This document shows positions 31,001-39,571 of a stretch of 64,000 bases of DNA, piece by piece. The number at the start of each line of letters is the position of its first letter. Position 1 is the first letter of the stretch. The stretch lies in assembly GCA_010157825.1 (NCBI GenBank), contig VFSE01000267.1:7501-71500 (forward strand), in the 5' to 3' direction. Below the pieces are notes generated by a model. It was not told where the DNA came from. It saw only the letters and a program-made list of their open reading frames with translations, and did no database searches. This DNA comes from Vickermania ingenoplastis (lineage: Eukaryota > Euglenozoa > Kinetoplastea > Trypanosomatida > Trypanosomatidae). A program made the translations under genes and the position numbers.

Positions 31001-34000
31001 CCTCCCTTCTCCTTCCCTCATCCCCCGATGCTGTGCTCGTGTGGTGGTCTCGAGGGGTGTGGCGCGCCCTCACCGCATCCACCAGAAGCGCCCGCGCGGA
31101 GGACGGATAGCTCGTGTCTTCCGCCGCCATCACCTCTGCTCCGTCATCCCGACGCCTCTTGTCGGACGTCGTGGCAAGGTGCGTAGTGGGAATGGTGGTG
31201 GGAGCAGGTTTGTGCTCCTCCAGGTTCCCTGCTGCTGGTGCTGCTGCTGCTGTGGGTCCTGTAGCCGCTAACCTGTTCCGATCCGGCGGGACATCTGACG
31301 TCTTCTCCTTCAAGGCATCCTGATGCCGTTGATCAGGAACAACGTCCACCGCAATTGGTGATGGTGGATCAATGGCGAAGAGGAAGTGGGCAAGATCGTT
31401 GCTGCCCTTCTCCTTTGTGTGGATCTCCTCTTCGGAAACAAGATCCGTATTTGAATGCATCTTTTGGATGTCGTTGGCCGAATGAATCGTCCGAGAGGTG
31501 TGCGATGACGCGCGTGATGACGACGGTACCTCAATGGCTTCTCCCCCCACGCCACTGGAAGATCGCCCCGCCATCGTTCGCAGCTCCGCCTCCCCATCCG
31601 CCACATCGGCATCCGCAAAGAAGGACGACGTCGCGCCGCTGTTGGAAGCAAAAACTTGAAATCTTGGGAGTAGTGCGAAGTTTGCGTGACCCGCCTCCTC
31701 CCGCGTAGCGGATGACGACATGATGGCACGATCTTCGTTCTTTCTTTTCAACGAGATCTCTGCTGCGGCTGCGGTGCCCCCCTTCCTTTCCGGTGGTTGT
31801 GGTGTGTTGTTCGGCTCATCCTCCTCGTGTCGTTTGGTCAAAGGCAGTGCATTGCCCTTCTCCATGTGGTCTTCAAACTCCGAGCGAGGGTGGCCGAGGC
31901 GCCGGCGGCCCAGCAGGCCTCCGACCGAGGCTCCAGGGCTCTCCCACTCTAGGGGCGACCCTTCGAAGGAGCTGAGGTTGCTCTCTCCGTCCAGTAGCAG
32001 CGGCGAACGCGGGTACCGATCCAACGTGGATGGCGACATCATCACGGCAGCGGAATCGTTGCTCCCGCCATCCGCGCCGCTCCTGCTGTGCTGCTGCTGT
32101 GCATACAAGCTCATCCTGGTCCTCCCTGGGCTGCTTTGCATGCTATCGTGATGGTGCGTGGTTTGAAGCGTAGTAAGGCTAGCCTTCTCCTTCTGGCGTG
32201 TTGGCCACCCCGACGCGGTGGTGGCGGGGATTTGTGCAGCATCGAAGGTGGGCCCCGCATCATCATCATCATCATGGAGAGAGTCGGTGCCATCCTCTCG
32301 CTCTCGTGCTGCTGCTGCTGCTCCTGCTGCTGCTGCGTGAGCTACCACTGTGGTGCTACAGTTTTGCAGTTTCTGCTGCTCTTGTGTGGGTAGGGGTGCG
32401 TTCCGGCCATACCGCGATGGCGTCATTGCCCCTGTGTGACATCGGGTTGGGCTTCGTACGCCTCCGTCTCCACCCCCACCGGGGCTCGGTAGGTGGTCCA
32501 TGCTGTGCACACTGGCGCTTCGCATGCCTGGTGTGGCTGCGGGGGACGGGGTGCGGTAGCCCCCTACACCACTGGTGTGCAGGGAGCCGCTGAGCGACGA
32601 GACCACCACACTAGACGGGTGTCGGCTGTGCATCCCACTCCCTGAAGCACCCGGCTGCGGCGACGGTGGCGGCGGGTGGTGCGGTGGAGTATAGCGAAAT
32701 CCCATGCGACCCCCAGCGGTGGGGGTACGATCTAATGAAACCGCCATGGGGCGACGAAAGAGGAATGAAGCCGAGGAACCGGGGCTCATGCTTCGTGCTC
32801 GGCGTTGCTGTTGCTGCTGCTGCTGCTGGAGGTGGCTGCTGCGGCTGCGTGGTCGAGAGCGCTGCTTCATGCCCGTCCATGTCATCATGCGGAGAGAAAA
32901 AGGATGTCGAGGTGGTGTGGCGGGGGTGAAGCTCGCCGACCCGCTCGTCGCCACAGCCGTGGCAGACCGAAGGATTTCTTTGTTCTCTCCTTCCAGTGCA
33001 CGTGACGCACCGAAGGAGCACGAGGAGGCCGCCGGAGGCTCTTGGCGAGCAGACGACGATGACAACGACGACGATGATGGAGGCTGTGATGGAGGGTAGG
33101 TGGGTTGGCCCCCCTTCGACTCGAGATCCGGGGATGGGTTGGGTTTGGGATGGTGGGCTTGCGGCTGTCGATGGGGTGGGTCTCTTTTGCACGAGCCTGT
33201 TGCGGCCACCGCACCGAGCGGGGCCGACGGCGAGCGGGAAGTGTACGCGGGACCACCGGAAGATGACTTCGCATCGTCCTGCTGCTGCTGCTGCTGCTGC
33301 TGGCTGCTGTGGTGCGCCGTTTCCTCCTCCTTGCCCTGCGAACTGGCGTGGGTGGATGGTAGAGCCCCGGCATACGCTTCCCCCCCTGCAGCGCCACCAG
33401 GGGTTCCATGGGGTTCATCATCGCCCTTCTCCTCCACCCCCGCCTCGTCGCCAAAGATGGCGGTGGCGGTCCCCGCGCCGAGCCGTCGCACCTGCCCCTG
33501 ACGCTCCTCCCACCGCGTTCGACGCACCGACGCGGAGGAGCACGAAAGAGACAGCTGGTGGGGCGATCCCGAGGGCGGGGGGGGGCAGAAGAAGACGGCA
33601 GCCCCACCATCATGCGCCTCCTCCTCCTCCTCCTCCTCCTCCTCCTCCTCCTTCACCTGCCCAAAGTACCCGCTATACCCCCACCGCTCCGACTCCGCCA
33701 TGCTGTACATGGGGCTGATAGCCATCGTTGGGCTCGTATACCCCCCGCCGCGAGCTGCTCCCACGCTTGCCCCGCTGCTCCCCGTACGGTGATGTTGATA
33801 AAAATGAGATGGCGGCCCTCCGACGGCAGCGTTGAAGAAAGGAAGAGAACTCATCGATCCCCCGGGAGAGTACGGGTGCGGCGGCGGCCGGCCGGCGGTC
33901 CAGCTCAGACGTCGTGTGGGCGGTGGCTGCAGACATGATGGGGCCACCGCTGCGGCGGCGGCGGCGGCGGTAGACGTAGACGTAGATGTGGGAACGTACG

Positions 34001-37000
34001 CCAGCGGATCTACCACCCCCTCCTGCTCCTGCGCCTCCCTTTTGGTACGTTGTGTCCCAGTACACGCGTTCCTCGAACCTGATTCCACGTGATGCGGCAG
34101 TGGGGAGGAAGAGGATCGGCCGTCCTTCGTTTCTTCTGGCTCTCTCTCCCCCTGCAAAGACAGCTTTGTGTGTATACCATTGTCCGTAGCCCCGAAGCCC
34201 GCATTCATATCATCCTTTTCCTTTTCCTCGGCGTCCTCGCTGTGTCCCTCACCAGGTGGGGCGTGGAGGGATGCAGACGAGCGAGATGGTGCGGCGGTGG
34301 TGGTGGTGGTGATACGCGTCGTCTCCGCCGCCGGCACCTCCAGAGATGCACGAGAGAGGGCTGGCGGGGGAGAAGGAAAAAGTGATCCTGCCGGGCTCGT
34401 CACCCCCACCACCTCCGCCACATCTTCTTCCTCCTCCCAGGGAAGGCGCTCCTCCTTCGCCATAGGATCCTGTGGTGGTGCCGAGGCGATGAAGGATGAA
34501 TCGCCTTCCGGCATCATCATCATCATCATCATCATCATCCTCCTGTGGGTGGGCCGTTGCGGAGAAGCACCTGCACCGGTGTTCATGTCTTCGGTTCGCT
34601 TGGTGCGGCGCTCGACAACATCATGGCTCTGTTCTGTATCACTGCTGGCGTGCGTCCTTGAGCTGCATAGGAGTTGGCTGCTCCGTGCACTACCCCACTT
34701 GACCGCCTCCTCCAGTGTATGTGGTGCGGTGCCCCCAGCAGAGAGGGTCTCCGCCCCCTCGCCGCCGTTGTCGTCGTAGGCCATCTCCAGCAGTCGTCGG
34801 CGCCCTTCCCCAGAGGAGCTCGTAAGGGTCCGAGTGCAATCCCCTGCGCTCCCACCTGCTCCTCGCCGCCGGCCCACTCCATCCTCGTCCTCCTCCTCCT
34901 CAAAAAGAAAGTCCTCGGAATGGAACGATTTGGACACGCCACGCTCGCTCTCTTCGATCGGATCCAGTGCGCTCGAGGCGGCGGGCCGCCGCTGCGGTGT
35001 CGACGCCGCCACTTCGTCTTCTTTCGCCTCGTCGGTTAGAAGTTTTCTTCTGTTTGGAGAGCGGAGGGACGTCTGCGGCGAAACCGCAAGGAAGTGTTGT
35101 GAGGTGCCGTCCTCCTGAAACTGAAGCGTCTCGCGAGTGGGATCGTCGAGGAGCAGAGAAGGCGGGGCGGCAATCGGGATCTGAGACACCCTCCTTCCTT
35201 CTTCTCGTATCGGCGGCTCTTTCCTTTGGTCTGGATCCGGCGGAGGATCGTGTCGACGGCCCTCGCGCCTCCTTCGACCTCCTCCCTGCTGCTGCTTCGC
35301 ATGGCTACACGAGTCCGGCGATGTCGAGCACAAGGAGAAGGAGGAGGAGGAGGAGGAGGAGGTACTGGTACTGGTATCGCTGTGATGCTCCATGTTGTTG
35401 TCATTCCGGTCCCTTGTTCCCGCGTCCTCCATCCCCGCTCGCGGCGCGGCGGTGACGATGCTTGTCGTGGCTGGCACTCCCTCTCCCGTCATCATGGAAT
35501 GGCAGCCTCGCTCGCGATGGCGCTGTCGCCTCGGCTTGTGGTCGTCCTTCTTCCTAGGCCTATCTTTACGGCGCTGCACGGCTGTACGAGAAAGACTACT
35601 ACTACCTGTCGTTCCTTGTGGCTCCGTGTGGGAGGCGTATGTGCCCTTCAACGCGTATGGAACGCCCTCTTCGTCGAGCACCACGATACCATGTTCCGCA
35701 TCCCCGAACACCCGGCCCTCTTCTTCTAGCTTGTGGTACAAGAACAGCCAGTAGAGATCATCCAGGGGATTCGGGATCGCCCCAGAACTCCCGAGCGTGG
35801 GAATTACTTGCAGCTTTGGCGTCCGCACGACTGGTATAGAAGCCCGACGGCGGTGATGGCGCTCCGGATGACGGTGGGCGGGTGTGCGCTGCGCCTCCCT
35901 GCGTATCCCCCGCCGAGGGCATCTCTTCTGGGACCCGGAGCGCATAGGACGAAAATCCCCCTTTAATGAATTACGTTGGTAACGTTCTGCTCCGTCACGA
36001 TGCTTTCCTTTTTCCTGCGCCGCATCCGTTCCTGGTTCCGCCGGAGCAGCACGCCTGCCGTCCTCGTAGGGGCGCTCCGCTGCACTCGACAGCAGCGGTG
36101 GGGCGTGCAGAGCGGGAGGGGGCGTCCTCGACGGAGACGGTGCCGCCTCGTATCCTTCCCTCTCCATCCGTCCCTCGTGGGGCTGCGGCTGCCCAGGTTC
36201 CCGCATCGGGTCCACGTGTCGCTCAGAAGGAGGGCGATGCGTATGTTCATCTTCTACGGCGTTGTTGTTGTTGTGATCTTGATCACCCCGTCGTGAGCGG
36301 TGGTGGCGCGCGGAGAGGGTAAGGAGCTGCTCCAGTTCTAGGAGCGTTTGTTCCTGCTGCTCCTGCTGGGTGCGACGACGACTATTACAGACGTCGTCGT
36401 CGCCCCCAGCCGCACCACCACTACTAGCAGCAGCGGCGGTGGCGGGTCCGGTGAGAGGCATCAGCAGACCGCGACGGCGTCGTGTGGCGGCTTCCGCTTC
36501 CATCGCTGCCAGCGGCAGCGGCAGCGACAGGGGCGTCAGGCCCATTTCCCGCCGGCCCTCCTTTTGGAAAGTTTCTTCCATTGCAGGGGGCGGGTGCGGG
36601 GGGCGCGTGGGCCCCTTCATCTCCTCCCCCTCCTTCTCTTCTTGTGGGCGGTGTAACGAATCCTTCTCTTGTGGATAACCGCTGCGATGGCGGCAGCGGT
36701 GGCGTGCCCACCCTTCTTCTTCTTCTTCTCGTGGCGCTCCGGCATGCCGCTGTTTCGCCGGTCGGCGTTTGTGTGGTGTGGAAGTGGTAGACAGCAGCGC
36801 CGCCGCCGCTGCCATGCTCGGTGCATCCTCGCACAGGTTGCTAAGGAGCGTGAGCGGCGCTTCTGTGATGGGTACCCCAGCAAGACCAACCGACGCGAAG
36901 GAGTCGAGACTACTGCTCGCCAAAGAGGCGTCCCAGGATGTGCTCGTGATGGTCTCCGCTCCGCTGCTGGAGCCATCCTTTTCATTTGAAGCCGGCGAGG

Positions 37001-39296
37001 AGGAGGAGGAGGAGGAGGCCGCCGTTCGCTGCCCCCAGCATCTGCGGCGGCTCGAGTCGTACAACGAAAAACTTTCGACGGTGCCTTCACTCCGCCGTGA
37101 TGATGATGATGATGAGGAGGAGGAGGAGGAGGAGGAGGAGGAGGAGGAGGAGGCCCGCTTTTCTATGGATGCCCGTCGACTCCGCTCCATCTTCCTCCTC
37201 CTCCTCGCGTGCTGTTGTTGTTGTGGTTCCACCGCGGCGATGGCAGGGAATGCATGTGTCCAGTGTGCCGACGTCGTCGCCGCTGGTGGTCGAGCCGCCG
37301 GGGAGGAGAAGGGGGAGGACGTGCTCAGAGGCCCCGTACCGCCGCAGCTGGGACTGTGGAGACCTCCTCCCCCCGCTAGTCCATGCGAGCTGGAGGTGCC
37401 ACCACCGCCTCGGAGCAGCAACGCCGCCGAAGAAGATGGAGATGCAGAACTTCGTCCTCCTCCTCCTCCGCCGCCGCCCATGGGCCCCGGCATGCTATCC
37501 GCCAAACGTAGATGCTGCCGGCGCTGCAGCATGAACTCAAGAATCCTGCGCCGACGCTCCACATCCTCATCCACCATATCTTCATCCTCTTCCTCTTCTT
37601 CATCACGGTCATACACTTCGCCTTCGGGGGTCCGTGGCACGGGGTCGTCTTCGTGGCGAGGATGGTCTCTCTCTTGCGGTTCCGCTTCGAGTTCTTCTCG
37701 CTCCACCACGTCGTGCATGTCGACGCCTGCATCGCCCATCTCCGGCATGCGAAGCAGCGGAAAGCTCTGGCTCATGGCGACAGCACTCAGGGCCTGGCCG
37801 CCACTGCAGGGGCTGCGGGCCGGCCCACCACCAGCAGACAAAACAGCGCTGCTGCTCTTCGGGGAGTGCGGCTGTGGAGGCGGAAGAGGGGGCGATGCGC
37901 CACTGCCACTCTCCCGCTGCCCATCCCATCCTCCGCTGCTTCGCTCCCCTCCAGAAGACGTCACCGGTCCATGCGGCGGTGCGCCTCGTACGTGTTGAGC
38001 GGAGGTCGGCTCCGAGGATGAGCTGCACAGCACCGCTGGCGACGTCAAGGCGGAGGTGGAGACCAAGGAGCCACGGGACTGGTGGGGGCCTTGCAGGGGT
38101 GGGGGGCGGCCGCCCCGCCCTCCGCCTCGCCCATTGTCTCCCGCTCCGGCGGTGGTCGATGACTTCCTCTTCAGCTTCGGCGCTTTCTTCGCCTCCTCCG
38201 CGGCGGTGTAGAGTCCGGCAATCTCCAAGCTTGCGGCCCCTTCATCCAGTAAAATAGTTTCCATCAGTAGCCGTTCGACCCACATGGCAATGAGAAGTTC
38301 GTGCCGCATCGCATGCGCCCACAGGCCTTCCCAGATACTCTCTGCAGCGGCAAAACATTGGACCTCTATCCGCAGCGCTGCCATCTCCTGCCCGAGAAGT
38401 ACTTGATGAAAACTAATCTCCCGCATCTCCGAATCCATATGATGATGATGATGATGATGATGATTGTTGTTGTTTGTCGTAGGTGCCGCCCGGCTGAGTG
38501 GCAGTGTCGGCGGTGTGGGATCGACCTGCTGTTGGGTCATGATAGCGGAATCCGATCGTATCGACGAGGCCGCAGAGGAAGAGGATGGAAGATAATGCGT
38601 GGGGGAAAGCACCAGTTGCACGGTGGTGGTGGTGGAGGCCGAAGAGGCCCCACCACCACCGTGGAGATTGCCATCCGTTGTCGCCGCCACCATCCCGCCA
38701 GGGCCGTGCGGGGGCGGGGGCGGCTTTCCACTTCGCGTCTTCTCGCTTTCCACAGCTGTGTGTTGCGCCGCCTCCGCCGCTCCCTCTCCGTCTCGTGTCT
38801 CGGCTCGAACAGAGATGGCGCTGGTGCAGATGAATGCCTCCCTCACAGCACTGTTACCGTGGGCTCCTCCTCCAGGGTGTGGGTATCGGTACCTGGAGGG
38901 CCGTCGAACACCAGCCAGTTCCGCCTCTACCGCGAGCTCCAGTTCGGTCATCCCACTCGCTCGCTTCCTCAAAATCGACAAGAGGGACCCCAATTGTGCC
39001 CGCTCGGCGGCCATGTGGGTGAGCTGCTCTCGGTTGGTGGCGATTTGACGGGTGAGCTCTAGCACATACGGATCCCGTGGCACCGGGAGGGCGTTGTCGA
39101 AGGCGAGCTCTTGATTGTACTGTGTCATCTCCTCCACCGTAGCACGAAGATGCGCCATGTGATTGAGAAGCTTTCGCTGGTGCAGCTCCACCTGCTGATC
39201 CATCTCTTGACGAAGGACATCGATTCCGTCCTGCAGCGCCCGCTGGCTGGCCTCGTTGAACACCGCGAGGTACTCGCTCACCCCCCTGGCGCACAC
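22002..39296 (-). CDS. Giant low-complexity protein frame (about 5,764 codons), probably the C-terminal part of the kinesin gene
   Basis: One uninterrupted frame runs 17.3 kb. It opens with GTG, and the first in-frame ATG is codon 32 (39203). The coiled-coil that occupies residues ~5-135 (SEYLAVFNEASQRALQDGID) clearly begins before that Met, so the frame lacks its true N-terminus. Most of the protein is simple sequence: runs of Ser (about 20 near 37100-37150), His (near 38440 and 27655), Gly (26955-27005), Gln, Ala, Asp/Glu. Between these lie ordered islands, for example about 285-365 (ALRIEVQCFAAAESIWEGLW), 1170-1218 (DDLYWLFLYHKLEEEGR), 3270-3342 (HYLYFSLLGSYENEAALQLS), 3956-4000, 4815-4853 and 5156-5186 (LRWLKTFRKNIRLLMKQQ). 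The extreme C-terminus (TNKPYVRTVQLPRLRYTPIP) also looks conserved. I recognise no catalytic domain. It starts essentially at the kinesin stop, with no room for RNA-processing signals. Confidence 0.75.
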   Translation of the reverse strand: MCARGVSEYLAVFNEASQRALQDGIDVLRQEMDQQVELHQRKLLNHMAHLRATVEEMTQYNQELAFDNALPVPRDPYVLELTRQIATNREQLTHMAAERAQLGSLLSILRKRASGMTELELAVEAELAGVRRPSRYRYPHPGGGAHGNSAVREAFICTSAISVRAETRDGEGAAEAAQHTAVESEKTRSGKPPPPPHGPGGMVAATTDGNLHGGGGASSASTTTTVQLVLSPTHYLPSSSSAASSIRSDSAIMTQQQVDPTPPTLPLSRAAPTTNNNNHHHHHHHHMDSEMREISFHQVLLGQEMAALRIEVQCFAAAESIWEGLWAHAMRHELLIAMWVERLLMETILLDEGAASLEIAGLYTAAEEAKKAPKLKRKSSTTAGAGDNGRGGGRGGRPPPLQGPHQSRGSLVSTSALTSPAVLCSSSSEPTSAQHVRGAPPHGPVTSSGGERSSGGWDGQRESGSGASPPLPPPQPHSPKSSSAVLSAGGGPARSPCSGGQALSAVAMSQSFPLLRMPEMGDAGVDMHDVVEREELEAEPQERDHPRHEDDPVPRTPEGEVYDRDEEEEEDEDMVDEDVERRRRILEFMLQRRQHLRLADSMPGPMGGGGGGGGRSSASPSSSAALLLRGGGGTSSSHGLAGGGGLHSPSCGGTGPLSTSSPFSSPAARPPAATTSAHWTHAFPAIAAVEPQQQQHARRRRKMERSRRASIEKRASSSSSSSSSSSSSSSSSSRRSEGTVESFSLYDSSRRRCWGQRTAASSSSSSSPASNEKDGSSSGAETITSTSWDASLASSSLDSFASVGLAGVPITEAPLTLLSNLCEDAPSMAAAAALLSTTSTPHKRRPAKQRHAGAPREEEEEGWARHRCRHRSGYPQEKDSLHRPQEEKEGEEMKGPTRPPHPPPAMEETFQKEGRREMGLTPLSLPLPLAAMEAEAATRRRRGLLMPLTGPATAAAASSGGAAGGDDDVCNSRRRTQQEQQEQTLLELEQLLTLSARHHRSRRGDQDHNNNNAVEDEHTHRPPSERHVDPMREPGQPQPHEGRMEREGYEAAPSPSRTPPPALHAPPLLSSAAERPYEDGRRAAPAEPGTDAAQEKGKHRDGAERYQRNSLKGDFRPMRSGSQKRCPRRGIRREAQRTPAHRHPERHHRRRASIPVVRTPKLQVIPTLGSSGAIPNPLDDLYWLFLYHKLEEEGRVFGDAEHGIVVLDEEGVPYALKGTYASHTEPQGTTGSSSLSRTAVQRRKDRPRKKDDHKPRRQRHRERGCHSMMTGEGVPATTSIVTAAPRAGMEDAGTRDRNDNNMEHHSDTSTSTSSSSSSSFSLCSTSPDSCSHAKQQQGGGRRRREGRRHDPPPDPDQRKEPPIREEGRRVSQIPIAAPPSLLLDDPTRETLQFQEDGTSQHFLAVSPQTSLRSPNRRKLLTDEAKEDEVAASTPQRRPAASSALDPIEESERGVSKSFHSEDFLFEEEEDEDGVGRRRGAGGSAGDCTRTLTSSSGEGRRRLLEMAYDDNGGEGAETLSAGGTAPHTLEEAVKWGSARSSQLLCSSRTHASSDTEQSHDVVERRTKRTEDMNTGAGASPQRPTHRRMMMMMMMMMPEGDSSFIASAPPQDPMAKEERLPWEEEEDVAEVVGVTSPAGSLFPSPPPALSRASLEVPAAETTRITTTTTAAPSRSSASLHAPPGEGHSEDAEEKEKDDMNAGFGATDNGIHTKLSLQGEREPEETKDGRSSSSPLPHHVESGSRNACTGTQRTKREAQEQEGVVDPLAYVPTSTSTSTAAAAAAAVAPSCLQPPPTRRLSWTAGRPPPHPYSPGGSMSSLPFFNAAVGGPPSHFYQHHRTGSSGASVGAARGGGYTSPTMAISPMYSMAESERWGYSGYFGQVKEEEEEEEEEEEAHDGGAAVFFCPPPPSGSPHQLSLSCSSASVRRTRWEERQGQVRRLGAGTATAIFGDEAGVEEKGDDEPHGTPGGAAGGEAYAGALPSTHASSQGKEEETAHHSSQQQQQQQQDDAKSSSGGPAYTSRSPSAPLGAVAATGSCKRDPPHRQPQAHHPKPNPSPDLESKGGQPTYPPSQPPSSSSLSSSSARQEPPAASSCSFGASRALEGENKEILRSATAVATSGSASFTPATPPRHPFSLRMMTWTGMKQRSRPRSRSSHLQQQQQQQQRRARSMSPGSSASFLFRRPMAVSLDRTPTAGGRMGFRYTPPHHPPPPSPQPGASGSGMHSRHPSSVVVSSLSGSLHTSGVGGYRTPSPAATPGMRSASVHSMDHLPSPGGGGDGGVRSPTRCHTGAMTPSRYGRNAPLPTQEQQKLQNCSTTVVAHAAAAGAAAAAREREDGTDSLHDDDDDAGPTFDAAQIPATTASGWPTRQKEKASLTTLQTTHHHDSMQSSPGRTRMSLYAQQQHSRSGADGGSNDSAAVMMSPSTLDRYPRSPLLLDGESNLSSFEGSPLEWESPGASVGGLLGRRRLGHPRSEFEDHMEKGNALPLTKRHEEDEPNNTPQPPERKGGTAAAAEISLKRKNEDRAIMSSSATREEAGHANFALLPRFQVFASNSGATSSFFADADVADGEAELRTMAGRSSSGVGGEAIEVPSSSRASSHTSRTIHSANDIQKMHSNTDLVSEEEIHTKEKGSNDLAHFLFAIDPPSPIAVDVVPDQRHQDALKEKTSDVPPDRNRLAATGPTAAAAPAAGNLEEHKPAPTTIPTTHLATTSDKRRRDDGAEVMAAEDTSYPSSARALLVDAVRARHTPRDHHTSTASGDEGRRREEEAADEGQEWTSESLSCLLRGEDTYEEEVWYRRSAISSRRPRSWSSNSSSSHPSRGSTRIISLPNMAALSREAVRHRHHSSSSPRYPAHATAAHKHNSPQKHFFAAILKHSSRYRDEMDGKAVEEEKEEEEGGAHREHYNPSPRRDDDDEEEGAARDARRRLHFSDSENDDSGHSPRASSFISSFAPPPPPVALTLHPSTGKAEDGGGGWISSPNTIIASAEVPEEKGGAVECPLLDASGAPRCRRGIRARISNDDATNTRPSPASAPPVVIRSMQEKMRLLEQQFRSHGGDRGAHPPSQPPPPQDEEPAAPHTLLVEDVMRNEKLSTDLLLDDPPAADDDSDDAMDGDLGEPAVGPVGKEPAERRLASPTVGEESKHVSRSEDEKKTKKKTKKKKKESHHRRHHHPWYLKETQKQQHHIGRRRRHGSRSQREKKKEASSPEGGETHGMAGAAAVVVRHTTSSRHASSTSNAAAMEQVAYLEHLLQKERRRRSRVRQQRRERRRMLPYRVLSYPEAAVLAVQRPHYLYFSLLGSYENEAALQLSALRRLRYDGVVCKVYCLPEGFEEVQRVYLTPPVPGHTEAHAFGEGGAVGGDGGMASKRPRAHAGRDEEKNRQSKELFGFEGSGPSSSSSSSSSSSFSSPPPPPQRRRCTTLWGRLVLTYHPTPPGSSTPWRSGNQPQDSPSSAPPAAPSLEGTRPAAGCTSGFYTLDFLCSSNGIGIPPPPSLSISPFHHAYPTNTHAPPPPPPIARDVAADDSLASGSSHRSPRSQQQQQQQQQEEVSRGGEGGEVGGQGRSWRRSFQRQNPLRAVALGRHPRAEREKEVRALPTVYEEECPPVRHRHHTHRHKHHHHHHHRRGGGQQVEAGEPTRRHETKADAKEGEKGSAWNGSLRIATADTYEHQKEKEANADPPDHHSLEVENGRHRRDTSEAEASFSILSCCSSRLYSSRSSSYSSYTSYSSSGLLGWSGGSTEIAKGADPAAEGGQTGGMASLIELVSTPPVVETQSHPRSRYTPDKEAQSRYASHPRHRSLLREGRARGGRDMGTGSAVHQQQQQQQQAHEHDSTRQSNCKPHGNLGASSSSSLFAYSFTGDEINAGASGRSPYRRHHHHHHHHRRTSASSRCSGGQPPHRRTASQDPAEYYRRSHPSGAGAAGHHASVRRRWGGREREREVQQSATTTTTAATDDDHFVPRGWRLFSIPLTESSLTLHLHVLEAGSAWAVPLGEGEAMEDGDNESAADTMKGVARREHEQTGVTPGSRTTTSSGTPRAGASTHEVPVGVVVDGSAPHRGSDLSKERQHTQRRIQNRFDSNRRSAAGPEIAPQTGAEGRGGMGGGGGGGGGGGGGGGGGQLPANPTQTAASPRRTVNSTAASEGIDVDVPDTAPPPPLSKPYDGLLLAMELRGVPKEPALSQQQLQAGAAVSSTRSHSRRRTWEGDPLQSAASVASAVSPPSAGGPPPVDSVLVRRLSDGGQLRLPAVCVLQSAPLDGAAPGREAKDQREHEQQEGSHGAGATTEEKRDGERMEATPRPAMGSAHRTRHQTSNSNHPQRNGENRHMKDGRRAGEDDGLPRRGGISHPPPPPPVEAGRCTFLFSFPPPAVEPAAVPRQVETIVAALCGLLPPMSTAVGAALASTVSSSRRVTRPAFAGTPSAPQTQTPPRAAQSTFQASAFFSFEDYEMYRQQNRQGGGRAGHPAPPPPPPPPSSSSSVSPAAEEPLDIVTPYDHLPHLLCLEESAGCAGGTAFSRGTPVRRRDDTRGRAEDPRWGSPSRVVDASVAWTPLIPLADKTDPVLRPYAEAFVAHPPPPHHHHRVGVSDEDDTPSVPPKRQQRGGDCRRRRRRHHPMTPGEGEASTKPKEPRVCPADATGSLVEEETGGGRLAAAAVPQMTRAPRGTLPTQQEGSSNPAHQQSHASPPCAAPSTATKMPPPPAYGAPSSASTTGSSPARGLGTTPRRSATAGRAGGVPLFLSKRKWGTSLRVQLHFSRFSATEPPPPPAGMRRGPPQTSAASQLGFAQPRHDQHQQPDATSAAGPAEENPSSPPTVMIASGGAKDASPWVWMQRQKELSQLRNAVAAISQLRTVRMEMGGGCVLLNDAAHGGGVSSSSLLPHLTPANVDTTATWLMLLSNRNTTAAAPASSPSVLSPFFSFSNAAPATTAGLPPTVAMTRDGDMVVSPTPCRPLSHPIDTRTSTSGRQELLVMRSLMAAAADAGGWCTTGSEQQLLFHHASSPSSVHISARGGGGGEMTMKSAATAAETVGRIVMPPLQLGAESCSLSQLAAASRSSRSFSRSPQPQRRAGCSSSHTTTTTTAAAAAAAAGGGGGRGPTRSCSAVASGATSVFSTATVPHAAPGDDSCHRVGGGPRGASTTTTTPSAMPLRSSRASTALLAVGAQLRWLKTFRKNIRLLMKQQLYDAEDIRSERPHALCGTREVYRPGSPPHDQEEEEEEGEEQRPAPPRGGHQDHPATRREGRDETVLPQPLESQRHHRQHSVGSLGSSQAQQRLQQQIPGRRNSLYRSVRVASGAGAARQQEGSSAGSIPCRENDDDDDDDVERSFSFAHDASEGEDGVAEGFPSRETRRAVRCSGEPSLLQLDYHKEIEAEAWRCVGLAMPGAAAAARFDEPPPPPITTTLSRPRHAFSSSPAVHHSTGEVNVCDGRELFGTVVPWTVWQWAYRWNRVAQACQDPLPLPQQQQQHAALVRSSALPIGATTFFAHHSSISSGLGARPPWSRAGVDPLPSTAMQKPSLHPASAQQLSASWSVSRCFGPATTSPRPRGGDGDAVTSSSSSMEVMMPSRKSAGGGVQYAHLQPSSRGGASHSATMSSLGSSFTPAEAGVVRLLPPSTGATTTMGASLGRVPQRFGQPPAPSAAPSTRTQQQPPRSGVFGGIAFPPHRREQSEHSSWSRSSTITSNSSNSSSNSSSSEEDDEDMNGFSCGSWLEESVRQASFTAMRTRHTNKPYVRTVQLPRLRYTPIPVYLDGFPPQGPPSPPPQTTTTEWE

Positions 39297-39299
39297 GAA

Positions 39300-39570
39300 A
39301 ACCGCGAGCGGGGGGCGGATGCGGGGCCACCACTACGGCGAACGCACCAGAGGAGGAGGAGGAGGAGGAGGAGGAGGCTGCGGCACTGTCATCGATTCCC
39401 ATGCCGTTCTTTCCAGAGGAACTCCCCACATGGTTGTTCCTTTTGCTGTTGTTGTTGTTGTCTGGGAACAAAAGAGGTTGTTCCTCTCCCACCGCTTCTG
39501 CGCCAGACGTAGAAGCGGTGGGAGGAAGGCCATCCGCTGGCGGCACCTCCACGACCGCTCTCGTGCCCAT
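39300..39570 (-). CDS. Bridging coding segment between the kinesin and giant frames
   Basis: This stretch is open in the third minus frame. It begins with an ATG at 39570, one base after the kinesin stop (39574-39572). It encodes MGTRAVVEVPPADGLPP, Asn and Ser runs (NNNNSKRNN and nine Ser) and then FAVVVAPHPPPARGFRV up to the point where the giant frame takes over. Composition and repeat usage match its neighbours. Its downstream end lies between a six-G run (about 39310) and a six-C run (about 39281-39286). It is best read as part of one continuous gene in which the frame changes twice, each time equal to one extra base. Confidence 0.5.
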
Positions 39571-39571
39571 G

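Noticed and set aside
37098-37153. Regular short repeats resembling an array, considered as CRISPR-like
   Set aside because: Pure GAG/GAT triplets with no spacers, inside a eukaryotic coding frame; it encodes a Ser run.
39203-39296. GTG at 39296 as a genuine start of the giant protein
   Set aside because: Nuclear genes of this group start with ATG; the frame is open upstream without ATG and the coiled coil begins before codon 32.
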